From assembly GCA_031277155.1 (NCBI GenBank), contig JAITMW010000081.1, positions 1-16,265 on the forward strand: a stretch of 16,265 nucleotides of DNA. The letters are read 5' to 3'. The position numbers were made by a program, and so were the translations under genes. The notes beneath the pieces are model-generated. The model saw only the letters and a program-made list of their open reading frames with translations, had not been told where the DNA came from and did no database searches. Position 1 is the stretch's first letter; each line of letters begins with the position of its first letter. This DNA is from Clostridiales bacterium (GTDB lineage: Bacteria; Bacillota; Clostridia; Lachnospirales; WRAX01). This document shows, in pieces, positions 1 to 7,349 of this stretch.

Positions 1-1476
1 AATACAGGATTTGAATTTTACGGATGGCGTTTTCCGGGGTATAGATATCATAGAGAAAATCCGCGGCATTTTACTGAGCCGCCCGGGTCATGGAGAAGCT
101 ATACAGTCGTCTTCCGCCCCACCGCCCAAACCACCATCACAATCTCCCCCTCCGGCAATTTCACCCTTAGCCCGGGCCAAACCCGGCAGCTTTCGGCGGT
201 TACAATACCCGCGGGCGGAATTGTGACATGGTCATCCAGCAATAGTGCTGTGGCCACGGTTGATTCCAGCGGTTTTGTGACGGCTGTGGCGGCCGGAAGC
301 GCCACAATTACGGCGGCATCCGGCGGGGCCACGGCATCCGTAACGGCGACGGTGACGGGGGTGACGCCCACCGCGGTAAGCGTCACATCGCCCCAGGGCA
401 CCATAACGCAGGGGGGCAGTATGCGCTTTGACGCGAGTGTGTCGCCGGCGGGGGTGTCCCAAAATGTGGATTGGAGCATCAATCCCGCTGTGTCGGGCGT
501 AAGCGTAAATAGCGGCGGCACGGTGACGGTGGGGCAAAATGTGCCTGTGGGCACCAATATCACCGTAAGGGCCACCGCCAGAGGCACAAGTGTCTTTGGC
601 ACGAGAAGCGTCACGGTGGCGGCGGCAACGCCTACGCCAACGCCAACGCCGGCACCTACGCCTACTCCGGCACCTACGCCGGCGGCGCTGGCGGCCCCGG
701 CAAATCCGCATCTTCGCGGCACGGTTTTGCATTGGGATGCTGTTCCGAATTCCAGCGGATATACGGTTTATGTGGGCGGCGCGGTGCGCTCTTTACCCAC
801 TGTGGCGACGCATTTTGCTTTGGGCACCTTGTCCTTGCCCCAGGGAAACCATAGTGTGCAGGTGCGGGCCATGGGTGATGGCGCAGACATTGCAAATTCG
901 CCCCTTAGCGCCGCTGTGAATTTTGCCGTGGCGGCACCGACGCCACCGCCCACACCCGGCGAGCAGGCATCGGCATGGGCGCAAGATGATGTGAACGCTG
1001 CGGTAGCCGCGGGGCTTGTGCCGGAGGATTTGCGGGCGGAATTTACCCAAACGACGACGCGGGCGGAATTTGCCGCCTTGGCCGTTGCGCTGTATGAGAC
1101 CGTGATGCAATATGAAATTTTGGGCCGTATGGAATTTAATGATACGGACGATGTGAATGTGCAGAAGATGGGGCATTTGGACGTGGTGCGCGGGATTGGC
1201 GGCGGCTATTTTGACCCCGAGGCCCCGCTGACGCGGGAGCAGGCGGCGACAATGCTGGCGCGCCTTGCAAATGCGACCGGGCGGCCTTTGCCCGGGGGCG
1301 CCGCCGCATTTTATGACAACGCGGATATCAGCAATTGGGCCTTTGACGCCGTGGGGCAGGTGCAGGCGGCGGGCATAATGGAAGGCATTGGCGGCGGGGT
1401 GTTTGCGCCGCAGGGCTCGTATACCAGAGAGCAGAGCATTGTTACTATGCTGCGGTTGTTTAGTTTTGTAAGATAG
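1..1476 (+). CDS. Secreted S-layer-anchored protein with Ig-like domains and three SLH repeats (5' partial)
   Basis: The reading frame is open from base 1 to the TAG at 1474-1476, so the 5' end lies outside the window and 491 residues are visible. The GTG at 223 falls inside an Ig-like domain and is not a real start. Domains in order: a fragment resembling the InlB_B/Listeria-Bacteroides beta repeat (about residues 3-43, with GFEFYGW and YTVVFRPT); a Big_2-type Ig-like domain (about 44-118, with TWSSSNSAVATVD and GSATITA); a second, more divergent Ig-like domain (about 120-207); a Thr/Pro/Ala linker (about 211-227); an FN3-like domain (about 233-312); then three SLH repeats (about 322-491), the last two carrying GIGGGYFDPEAPLTREQ and GIGGGVFAPQGSYTREQ. 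SLH repeats normally bind pyruvylated secondary cell-wall polymer, so this is probably a cell-surface adhesin or structural protein. Its ligand cannot be told. Confidence 0.9.
   Translation, partial: NTGFEFYGWRFPGYRYHRENPRHFTEPPGSWRSYTVVFRPTAQTTITISPSGNFTLSPGQTRQLSAVTIPAGGIVTWSSSNSAVATVDSSGFVTAVAAGSATITAASGGATASVTATVTGVTPTAVSVTSPQGTITQGGSMRFDASVSPAGVSQNVDWSINPAVSGVSVNSGGTVTVGQNVPVGTNITVRATARGTSVFGTRSVTVAAATPTPTPTPAPTPTPAPTPAALAAPANPHLRGTVLHWDAVPNSSGYTVYVGGAVRSLPTVATHFALGTLSLPQGNHSVQVRAMGDGADIANSPLSAAVNFAVAAPTPPPTPGEQASAWAQDDVNAAVAAGLVPEDLRAEFTQTTTRAEFAALAVALYETVMQYEILGRMEFNDTDDVNVQKMGHLDVVRGIGGGYFDPEAPLTREQAATMLARLANATGRPLPGGAAAFYDNADISNWAFDAVGQVQAAGIMEGIGGGVFAPQGSYTREQSIVTMLRLFSFVR
631..681 (+). 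repeat. Thr-Pro/Ala-Pro coding repeat (interdomain linker)
   Basis: This is a low-complexity run of ACG/ACT/GCA-CC(N) codons encoding alternating TP and AP dipeptides. It is a typical flexible, possibly glycosylated linker between surface-protein domains. Such tracts can change length by slippage, but only one allele is visible here. Confidence 0.75.
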
Positions 1477-1480
1477 CGGA

Positions 1481-1524
1481 CATAAAACAAACTACCCTGT
1501 TTGCGCAGGGTAGTTTGTTTTATG
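1481..1524. terminator. Bidirectional rho-independent terminator
   Basis: Two perfect 19-nt arms (1481-1499 and 1506-1524) enclose a 6-nt loop. The arms are A-rich on one side and T-rich on the other (AAAACAAA...TTTGTTTT), so a transcript from either strand makes a hairpin ending in U-rich sequence. It lies between the convergent stop codons at 1476 (+) and 1535 (-), and so serves both the SLH protein gene and the long minus-strand operon. Confidence 0.9.
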
Positions 1525-1534
1525 CCGATTGGTA

Positions 1535-1939
1535 TTATTCCGCCGGTTCTTGCTTTTCGGGCTTTGGGCCGTTGTCGGCGGGCTGCTCATTATCACAGCA
1601 GCAGGGCTCTGTTTCTTCGCAGCATGGCTCTTCCATGCTTTTGACCTTTTCGTTTAGGCTTTGGGAGATGTTGTCCGCGAGGTCCGCGGTTTTTGAGACC
1701 ACCGTCTTTGCAAATTCTTTGACTTTTGGCTCGGCCTTTTTGGTGGCTTCATTGATTTTGCATGTCACGTCCTTAGCAAATTCCTTCATGTCGTTGGCAA
1801 ATTCTTTGAATTTTTCTTCAAATTGTTTGCCGCCCTCAACCCCCGTGGCACGCAGGCCCTCCAGCAGCTTTGTGGCCTCATCAACGGTAATTTTGCCCTC
1901 ATCTACCATTTTCAGCACTTGCATTCTCTCTTCTTGCAT
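1535..1939 (-). CDS. SHOCT-like N-terminal domain protein with cysteine-rich tail
   Basis: This is a 134-residue protein. The start at 1939 was chosen because AAGGAGG sits 6 nt upstream; an ATG two codons earlier abuts the ribosome site. Residues 1-30 (QEERMQVLKMVDEGKITVDE...LLEGL) match the short SHOCT-like helical hairpin found at the N terminus of YvlB/LiaX-type envelope-stress proteins. Residues 36-102 are a Lys/Glu/Phe-rich amphipathic helix with repeated KEFA motifs, reminiscent of apolipophorin-like or YtxH-like helices. The tail holds clusters CC (106-107) and CCC (113-115) in an acidic, Pro-rich context. No signal peptide or membrane segment is seen. It is the last gene before the terminator and lies 90 bp after atpC. 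Its function is unknown; membrane-surface association and metal binding by the tail are inferences. Confidence 0.75.
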   Translation of the reverse strand: MQEERMQVLKMVDEGKITVDEATKLLEGLRATGVEGGKQFEEKFKEFANDMKEFAKDVTCKINEATKKAEPKVKEFAKTVVSKTADLADNISQSLNEKVKSMEEPCCEETEPCCCDNEQPADNGPKPEKQEPAE

Positions 1940-2029
1940 ATTCATCCTCCTTTTTGGTTCGCGCAAAGCACAATTGCTTATCTAATAAGTATACGCAATT
2001 TCCCCAAAAAAGTATGCTGTTATTAATCC

Positions 2030-2488
2030 TTATTTTTTCGCGGCGTCGGATAATGATTCGGATTCTTCGGTTATTGTGGGCAGGCCGCAAAGCTCCAGCC
2101 GCACCGTGGCTTTGCGCAGGGCCAGCTTCAGGCGTTTTTCGTCCAAATCGGATTTTCGTTCAGATTTTCGCCTTTCGGCGCGTTCTTTGGCCTTGCGCGC
2201 GCGTTCGGCATCAATTTCTTCGGGACATTCGGCAATATCGGCCAAAACCGTGGCGCCTCTTTGGTCAATCTCGGCAAAGCCGCCAAAAACCGCGAAATGC
2301 TCGACCTTTTCGTCATTATATACGCGCAGGGGGCCATAGCCCATGATGGTGGTGACGGGCTGATGCCCCAAAAGCACGCCAATTTGCCCGTCCGCGGTGT
2401 GCATAATCACCATATCCACATCGCCGTCAAACACGGGCTTTGTCGGCGTGACTATCCTTAGGCGCAACTTCTTGTTTTTTTCGGCCAT
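2030..2488 (-). CDS. atpC: F1Fo ATP synthase subunit epsilon
   Basis: This 152-residue protein is the epsilon subunit of the F1 central stalk, which links the c-ring to gamma and can inhibit ATP hydrolysis. The N-terminal beta-sandwich shows RLRIVTPTKPVFDGDVDMV, GQIGVLLGHQPVTT, and the FAVFGGFAEI...ATVLAD strand pair typical of the family. The C-terminal helical region (from about residue 88) is strongly charged (ERARKAKERAERRKSERK) and is followed by a longer than usual acidic tail. It begins 7 bp after the atpD stop with an AGGTGA ribosome site overlapping the end of atpD, so the two are translationally close. It is the last structural gene of the ATP synthase set. Confidence 0.96.
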   Translation of the reverse strand: MAEKNKKLRLRIVTPTKPVFDGDVDMVIMHTADGQIGVLLGHQPVTTIMGYGPLRVYNDEKVEHFAVFGGFAEIDQRGATVLADIAECPEEIDAERARKAKERAERRKSERKSDLDEKRLKLALRKATVRLELCGLPTITEESESLSDAAKK

Positions 2489-2495
2489 ATGTCAC

Positions 2496-3917
2496 CTACC
2501 CTTTGGTCTGCGCCCCGCTCTTGGGCGACTGGCTATTTTCGTAGCGTTCCACCACATCATCTATGCTGCCGGCCGATAAAAACAGCCCTTCGGGAATGTC
2601 GTCGTGCTTTCCCTCCAAAATTTCCGCAAAGCTGCGGACGGTTTCCTGCACGGTCACAAAGCGGCCGGGATAGTTCGTAAATTTTTCGGCAACGAAGAAG
2701 GGCTGGGACAAAAATCTCTGAATTTTTCTGGCCCTGGAGACAACTATTTTGTCAGTTTCTGACAGCTCGTCCATGCCCAAAATGGCAATGATGTCTTGCA
2801 GCTCTTTATATCGCTGCAAAATCTCCTGCACGCCGCGGGCCGTCTTATAATGCTGCTGCCCCAAAACCTGGGGGTCCAAAATTCTGGATGTCGAGGCCAG
2901 GGGGTCTATGGCGGGATATATTCCAAGTTCCACGATGCTTCTGGACAGCGAAGTGTTGGCGTCCAGATGGGCAAAAGTCGTGGCCGGCGCAGGGTCGGTA
3001 TAGTCGTCCGCGGGCACATAAACAGCCTGCACGGATGTGATAGAGCCCTGCTTTGTGGATGTGATGCGCTCTTGCAATGTGCCCACATCCGTGGCCAGGG
3101 TGGGCTGATAGCCCACGGCGGAGGGCATACGCCCCAAAAGCGCCGACACTTCAGAGCCCGCCTGTATGAACCTGAAGATATTATCAACAAACAGCAAAAC
3201 GTCCTGATTTTGCACATCGCGGAAATATTCCGCCATTGTAAGACCCGTCAGGGCGATGCGCATACGCGCCCCCGGCGGCTCGTTCATTTGGCCGAAGCAC
3301 AGGGCGGTTTTGTTGATAACACCCGTGCCTGACATTTCGTGGTAAAGGTCGTTGCCTTCGCGGGTGCGCTCCCCCACGCCGGCAAACACAGAAAATCCGC
3401 CATGCTCTGTGGCGATATTGCGGATAAGCTCCATAATAAGGACGGTTTTGCCAACGCCGGCGCCCCCAAAAAGGCCTATTTTGCCGCCTTTGGCATATGG
3501 GCACAGCAGGTCTATGGCCTTTATGCCCGTCTCAAGCAGGTCTGTGGCCGCCGCCTGGTTGGCAAAATTTGGTGCTTCACGATGGATTCGCCATCTTTCA
3601 ACATTTTGCGGGGCGGGCTTTTCGTCAATGGGGTCGCCCAGCACATTGAAGATGCGCCCCAGGGTCTGCTCGCCCACAGGCACGGAAATCGACGCGCCCG
3701 TGTCAATGGCTTCCATATTGCGCCTTAGGCCGTCCGTGCTGGACATGGCAATGCATCGCACAATGCCGTCGCCCAGATGCTGCGCCACCTCGGCCACCAA
3801 ATAGCCCTCCGGCGTCTTGATTTCTATCGCGTTGTAAAGATTTGGCATGGCGTTTTCGTCAAATTTAACATCCAACACCGCGCCGATGATTTGCGTAATT
3901 TTGCCTATATTTGTCAA
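2496..3917 (-). CDS. atpD: F1Fo ATP synthase subunit beta (catalytic)
   Basis: This is the catalytic F1 subunit. Counted from TTG at 3917 (473 residues), the P-loop GGAGVGKT is at about 151-158, the GERTREGNDLYHEM segment with the catalytic Glu at about 182-195, and the Walker B strand LLFVDNIFRF has Asp at about 245. The TTG start is preferred because GAGGTG lies 5 nt upstream and the resulting N terminus (TNIGKITQIIGAVLDVKF) matches the family start. An in-frame ATG at 3935 overlaps the stop of the upstream 62-residue gene (ATGA) but has no good ribosome site, and would add six residues; coupled initiation there cannot be excluded. In most bacteria atpD directly follows atpG. Here two extra genes intervene. 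Confidence 0.97.
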   Translation of the reverse strand: MTNIGKITQIIGAVLDVKFDENAMPNLYNAIEIKTPEGYLVAEVAQHLGDGIVRCIAMSSTDGLRRNMEAIDTGASISVPVGEQTLGRIFNVLGDPIDEKPAPQNVERWRIHREAPNFANQAAATDLLETGIKAIDLLCPYAKGGKIGLFGGAGVGKTVLIMELIRNIATEHGGFSVFAGVGERTREGNDLYHEMSGTGVINKTALCFGQMNEPPGARMRIALTGLTMAEYFRDVQNQDVLLFVDNIFRFIQAGSEVSALLGRMPSAVGYQPTLATDVGTLQERITSTKQGSITSVQAVYVPADDYTDPAPATTFAHLDANTSLSRSIVELGIYPAIDPLASTSRILDPQVLGQQHYKTARGVQEILQRYKELQDIIAILGMDELSETDKIVVSRARKIQRFLSQPFFVAEKFTNYPGRFVTVQETVRSFAEILEGKHDDIPEGLFLSAGSIDDVVERYENSQSPKSGAQTKG

Positions 3918-3931
3918 TACTTCACCTCGTT

Positions 3932-4120
3932 TCATTTTAACTTCGAAATCATTTTCTCCACATAGGCCACATCGGCTTCATACATTACGGCCATCATCAT
4001 GTTAATCAGCCTGTCCAAGCCAATTACAGCAACACCGGCTTCATCATTTTCTTTTTTCAGCATCAGCAGCTGATATAGCTGTCTTCTTTGCTCGATTTGT
4101 ATCTCTGCATCAGTTGCCAT
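3932..4120 (-). CDS. 62-residue protein of unknown function inside the ATP synthase operon
   Basis: This small ORF lies between the metallo-hydrolase gene and atpD. The ATG at 4120 is chosen because GGGGTGA, which includes the TGA stop of the upstream gene, lies about 8 nt upstream. Longer in-frame starts would run deep into the upstream gene. The stop overlaps a possible ATG of atpD. The protein looks wholly helical: a charged N-terminal helix (EIQIEQRRQLYQLLMLKKEND) and a Met-rich amphipathic helix (LINMMMAVMYEADVAYVEKM). There is no signal peptide, Cys, or recognisable domain. Its tight packing argues that it is translated with the operon. I do not recognise the family. A small regulator or assembly factor of the synthase, or a partner of the neighbouring hydrolase, are guesses only. 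Confidence 0.7.
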   Translation of the reverse strand: MATDAEIQIEQRRQLYQLLMLKKENDEAGVAVIGLDRLINMMMAVMYEADVAYVEKMISKLK

Positions 4121-4127
4121 GGTCTCG

Positions 4128-4805
4128 TCACCCCTTCTCATTTTGCCGCTTCCACGCAGCTGCCAGCGCCGTCTCCATGCGCGCCAGCACTGCTTTTGTC
4201 TGCGGCTTGTTATGGCCGGATATGCAAATATCAAAATCAATTTGCTTGAAAATTTCAATTGTGCGTTGCATAGTCTCTTTGTCCGTCCCGATATGCGGGA
4301 CTATTTCGTCATCCGTGTCACCAATTTCATCCCCCGCATACAGCACCCTGTCCACAGCATCATATATACTTATGCCGTCCGGCGCGTGGCCCGGCGTGTG
4401 ATAAAGGCTTATGCCGTCTTCGGGAAAATGCAGCTTGCTGTCAAAGGTCAGGTTTGGCAGGCATTTGCGCGCCTCGCCGTCTATATGCCGCGAAATGCTG
4501 TCAAAAAATTCGTCCCAATGCTTTTCAATCAGCTCTCGGCATATTGTATGCGAAACTATCAGGCCGCTTTCAAACACATGGTTGCCGCAAACATGGTCCC
4601 AATGGCTGTGGGTGTTGATAACCACAGTTGGCTTTGGGTCGTCGCCAATATATTCCAGCACCGGAGCCACACTGCCGCTGCCGCGGCCCGTGTCTATCAC
4701 AAAGTTGTGCTTTGCCCCCAAAATCAGCCCAATATTAAGGTCATATGTTTCACCCATGGGCTCTGTAAACATGATGTTGCGGTTTGTTATTTTAATCGGC
4801 TTCAT
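4128..4805 (-). CDS. Metallo-beta-lactamase-fold hydrolase (glyoxalase II-like)
   Basis: This 225-residue single-domain MBL-fold protein carries a full set of metal ligands: THSHWDH at 65-71 (His66, His68, Asp70, His71), His140 in TPGHAPDG, Asp159 in YAGDEIGD, and His198 in ISGHNKP. This is the dinuclear zinc site of hydrolases such as glyoxalase II and related thioesterases. There is no signal peptide, so it is probably cytosolic. It starts 14 bp after atpG with AGGAGG in between, and its TGA overlaps the ribosome site of the next small gene, so it is embedded in the ATP synthase transcript. The substrate cannot be told from sequence. A thioester, lactone or phosphoester is possible, and a link to the ATP synthase is contextual only. 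Confidence 0.88.
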   Translation of the reverse strand: MKPIKITNRNIMFTEPMGETYDLNIGLILGAKHNFVIDTGRGSGSVAPVLEYIGDDPKPTVVINTHSHWDHVCGNHVFESGLIVSHTICRELIEKHWDEFFDSISRHIDGEARKCLPNLTFDSKLHFPEDGISLYHTPGHAPDGISIYDAVDRVLYAGDEIGDTDDEIVPHIGTDKETMQRTIEIFKQIDFDICISGHNKPQTKAVLARMETALAAAWKRQNEKG

Positions 4806-4819
4806 GGCAGCTCTTCCTC

Positions 4820-5689
4820 CTATTTCAGGGCGTTTGCCCCGCCGACAATCTCGGAAATCTCCTGCGTAATGGCCGCCTGACGCGCCCTGTTGTATACAAG
4901 ATTAAGGTTGTCAATGATATTGCCCGCGTTTTCGGTGGCGCTGTCCATGGCCGTCATTGTGGCCGCCTGCCCTGCTGCTGCCGATGTGGAAAGGGCCTCC
5001 AGCGTAATGGCCGCAAGAAGCTTTGGCGCCACATAATCCAGCACTTCATAAGAGCTTGGCTCGAATTTAATTAGATTGGCGCCCTCTTGGGCCGCGTCGT
5101 AAAAATCCGCCTCATAAAGCGGCAAAATCTTTACGGATTGCGGTGTATAGGTGATGGCCGAAACAAATTCTGTATAGCAAATATGCACTTCGTCGACAGT
5201 GCCGGCCAGGTACAGGGGCAAAATTTTGCCCGTAATCTCCTGGGCGTCCTCATAAAAGGGGTTTTCGGAAATGCCGTTTTGCCAGTTTAAAATATCAGAG
5301 CCGCGGCGGCGAAAATAATCCCGCGCCTTGTTGCCGATGCAGAAATATGATATTTGCTTGCCCCGGGCCATCAGGCTATCGCCCAATTCCGCCCCCAGCT
5401 TGCAAATATTGTTGTTATATCCGCCGCAAAGCCCCCTGTCGTTGGCGATGACGATTATAAGGCTTTTTTTGGCCTCCCGTTTTTCAAAATAGCGATGGTC
5501 AAAATCCTCATTGGTTGTGATGATATTGCCGATGACCCTGCGCATTTGGTTGAAAAACGGCGTGCTTTTAATCAGCTTTGCTTTCGCCCGCGCCAGCTTG
5601 GAGCTGGAGACAAGATTCATGGCTTTTGTGGTTTTTTGCGTGGTGGTGACAGAGCGTATGCGCCCTTTAATTTCGCGCATCGTAGCCAT
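4820..5689 (-). CDS. atpG: F1Fo ATP synthase subunit gamma
   Basis: This 289-residue protein is the rotating central shaft of F1. The N-terminal helix MREIKGRIRSVTTTQKTTKAM and the SSSKL.RAK continuation are diagnostic, as are VIANDRGLCGGYN in the middle and the C-terminal helix with ATENAGNIIDNLNLVYNRARQAAITQEISEIVGG, whose tip contacts the alpha3beta3 bearing. Length is usual for the family. The start has AAGGAGGTGT upstream and follows atpA by 16 bp. The next gene downstream is the MBL-fold hydrolase rather than atpD. Confidence 0.97.
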   Translation of the reverse strand: MATMREIKGRIRSVTTTQKTTKAMNLVSSSKLARAKAKLIKSTPFFNQMRRVIGNIITTNEDFDHRYFEKREAKKSLIIVIANDRGLCGGYNNNICKLGAELGDSLMARGKQISYFCIGNKARDYFRRRGSDILNWQNGISENPFYEDAQEITGKILPLYLAGTVDEVHICYTEFVSAITYTPQSVKILPLYEADFYDAAQEGANLIKFEPSSYEVLDYVAPKLLAAITLEALSTSAAAGQAATMTAMDSATENAGNIIDNLNLVYNRARQAAITQEISEIVGGANALK

Positions 5690-5705
5690 GGCAGCCTACA
5701 CCTCC

Positions 5706-7319
5706 TTATCCCTCCTCGGGCAATCTCTTGCTTTCGGACATTGATTTTTGCAGATTATCTGCCAAAACGTCCTCGACGCCTTTTTGGCCGGGCTCGTCGC
5801 TATCAGCATGATACATGGCGGATTTTTTAAATTCGTCAATGGCAATGCGCATCTTGGTTTCCAGGCCGGCCGTCAATTCCTTTTTTTCGCGAATTTCCGC
5901 CAAAATTTCGGGATATCTGGCGCGGAAAGCCTCAATCATTTCGCGCTCGAAGGCCAAAATATCTTCAACGCGCACATCAGCCAAATATCGGTTGGTCACG
6001 GCAAACAACACCAGCACCTGCTCCTCAACGGCCATGGGCTTATATTGCGCCTGCTTTAAAATTTCAACAATGCGCAAGCCGTGGTTAAGGCGTTCCAGGG
6101 TATCTTTGTCCAGGTCGGAGCCAAATTGCGCAAAAGCCGCAAGCTCGCGATATTGGGCCAGCTCTACACGGATTGGCCCGGCAACCTTGCGCATGGCCTT
6201 TATTTGCGCAGAGCCGCCCACCCGGGATACGGAAAGGCCCGGGTTTATGGCGGGCCGCACGCCCGCGTTAAACATGTCGGATTCCAGATATATCTGCCCA
6301 TCGGTGATGGAGATGACATTTGTTGGAATATATGCCGAAACATCCCCCTCCAGCGTCTCAATAATGGGCAAAGCCGTGATAGACCCGCCGCCATAGTCGC
6401 TGTTAAGGCGCGCGGCGCGCTCCAAAAGGCGGCTGTGCAGATAGAAAACATCACCGGGATAGGCCTCGCGCCCCGGCGGACGGCGCAAAAGCAGGGACAT
6501 GGCGCGATATGCCACGGCGTGCTTGGAAAGGTCGTCATAAACCACAAGGACGTCCTTGCCCTGCTCCATCCATTCTTCCGCAATGGCCACGCCGCAATAT
6601 GGCGCCACATATTGAAGGGGCGCAGTGTCAGAGGCGTTGGCCACAACCACGGTGGTATAATCCATAGCGCCTGTGGATTCCAGCACGGACACAACCCGCG
6701 CCACGGTGGAGGCTTTTTGGCCGATGGCCACATATACACATAACAAATTTTGTCCTTTTTGGTTGATTATGGTATCAATGCAAATGGCGGTTTTGCCTGT
6801 CTGGCGGTCGCCCAAAATAAGCTCGCGCTGGCCGCGCCCAATGGGCACCATAGAATCAATGCCCTTAATGCCCGTCTGCACAGGCACCGACACCTCCTGG
6901 CGCGTGATGACGCCGGGCGCCACGCGCTCTATGGGCCTTGAGGCTGACGTCACAATGGGGCCTTTGCCGTCAACAGGCTCGCCCAAGGCATTTACCACAC
7001 GCCCTATCATGGCATCGCCCACAGGCACCTGAGCCAGGCGGCCCGTCAGGCGTACGGTGTCGCCTTCTTTTATGGCCTCGTCACTGCCCAAAAGCACAAC
7101 GCCCACATTGTCTTCTTCCAAATTGAGGGTCATGCCAAAAATGCCGGATTCTACAAATTCCAGCAGCTCGCCGCTCATGGCGTTTGCAAGGCCATAAACG
7201 CGCGCGATACCATCTCCAACCTGTATTACGGTTCCCACTTCAGAGACATCCAATTTGGCAGAATATCCCTTTATTTGCTCTTTGATTACAGAGCTGATTT
7301 CTTCAGGTCTGAGACTCAT
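5706..7319 (-). CDS. atpA: F1Fo ATP synthase subunit alpha
   Basis: This is the non-catalytic nucleotide-binding F1 subunit, 537 residues. The N terminus (LRPEEISSVIKEQI) matches the delta-binding segment. The P-loop GDRQTGKT is at 170-177, and the family SVSRVGG motif with the arginine finger is at about 363-369 (Arg366). The usual homologue ends soon after the EFKKS helix near residue 500. This one runs on for about 34 further residues, a polar tail beginning HADSDEPGQ and ending RLPEEG. AAAGGAG lies a few bases before the ATG. It is 30 bp after atpH and 16 bp before atpG. Confidence 0.97.
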   Translation of the reverse strand: MSLRPEEISSVIKEQIKGYSAKLDVSEVGTVIQVGDGIARVYGLANAMSGELLEFVESGIFGMTLNLEEDNVGVVLLGSDEAIKEGDTVRLTGRLAQVPVGDAMIGRVVNALGEPVDGKGPIVTSASRPIERVAPGVITRQEVSVPVQTGIKGIDSMVPIGRGQRELILGDRQTGKTAICIDTIINQKGQNLLCVYVAIGQKASTVARVVSVLESTGAMDYTTVVVANASDTAPLQYVAPYCGVAIAEEWMEQGKDVLVVYDDLSKHAVAYRAMSLLLRRPPGREAYPGDVFYLHSRLLERAARLNSDYGGGSITALPIIETLEGDVSAYIPTNVISITDGQIYLESDMFNAGVRPAINPGLSVSRVGGSAQIKAMRKVAGPIRVELAQYRELAAFAQFGSDLDKDTLERLNHGLRIVEILKQAQYKPMAVEEQVLVLFAVTNRYLADVRVEDILAFEREMIEAFRARYPEILAEIREKKELTAGLETKMRIAIDEFKKSAMYHADSDEPGQKGVEDVLADNLQKSMSESKRLPEEG

Positions 7320-7349
7320 AAAATATCTCCTTTAAATGTAATCCATTCG

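Noticed and set aside
99..722. 207-residue minus-strand ORF (and a 166-residue one at 232-732)
   Set aside because: They lie wholly antisense to the SLH protein. Their low-complexity Val/Ala/Gly or Arg-rich translations are mirrors of the Thr/Pro/Ala-rich coding strand, and no ribosome site or domain is seen.
1940..2029. Possible promoter and small AAGCA/TGCTT hairpin between atpC and the SHOCT-like gene
   Set aside because: A TATACT-like hexamer exists but no acceptable -35 at 16-18 bp. The hairpin arms are only 5 bp.
4119..4880. 253-residue plus-strand ORF
   Set aside because: It is antisense to the MBL-fold hydrolase gene, whose frame has an intact metal-site motif set. The antisense translation shows no recognisable domain.
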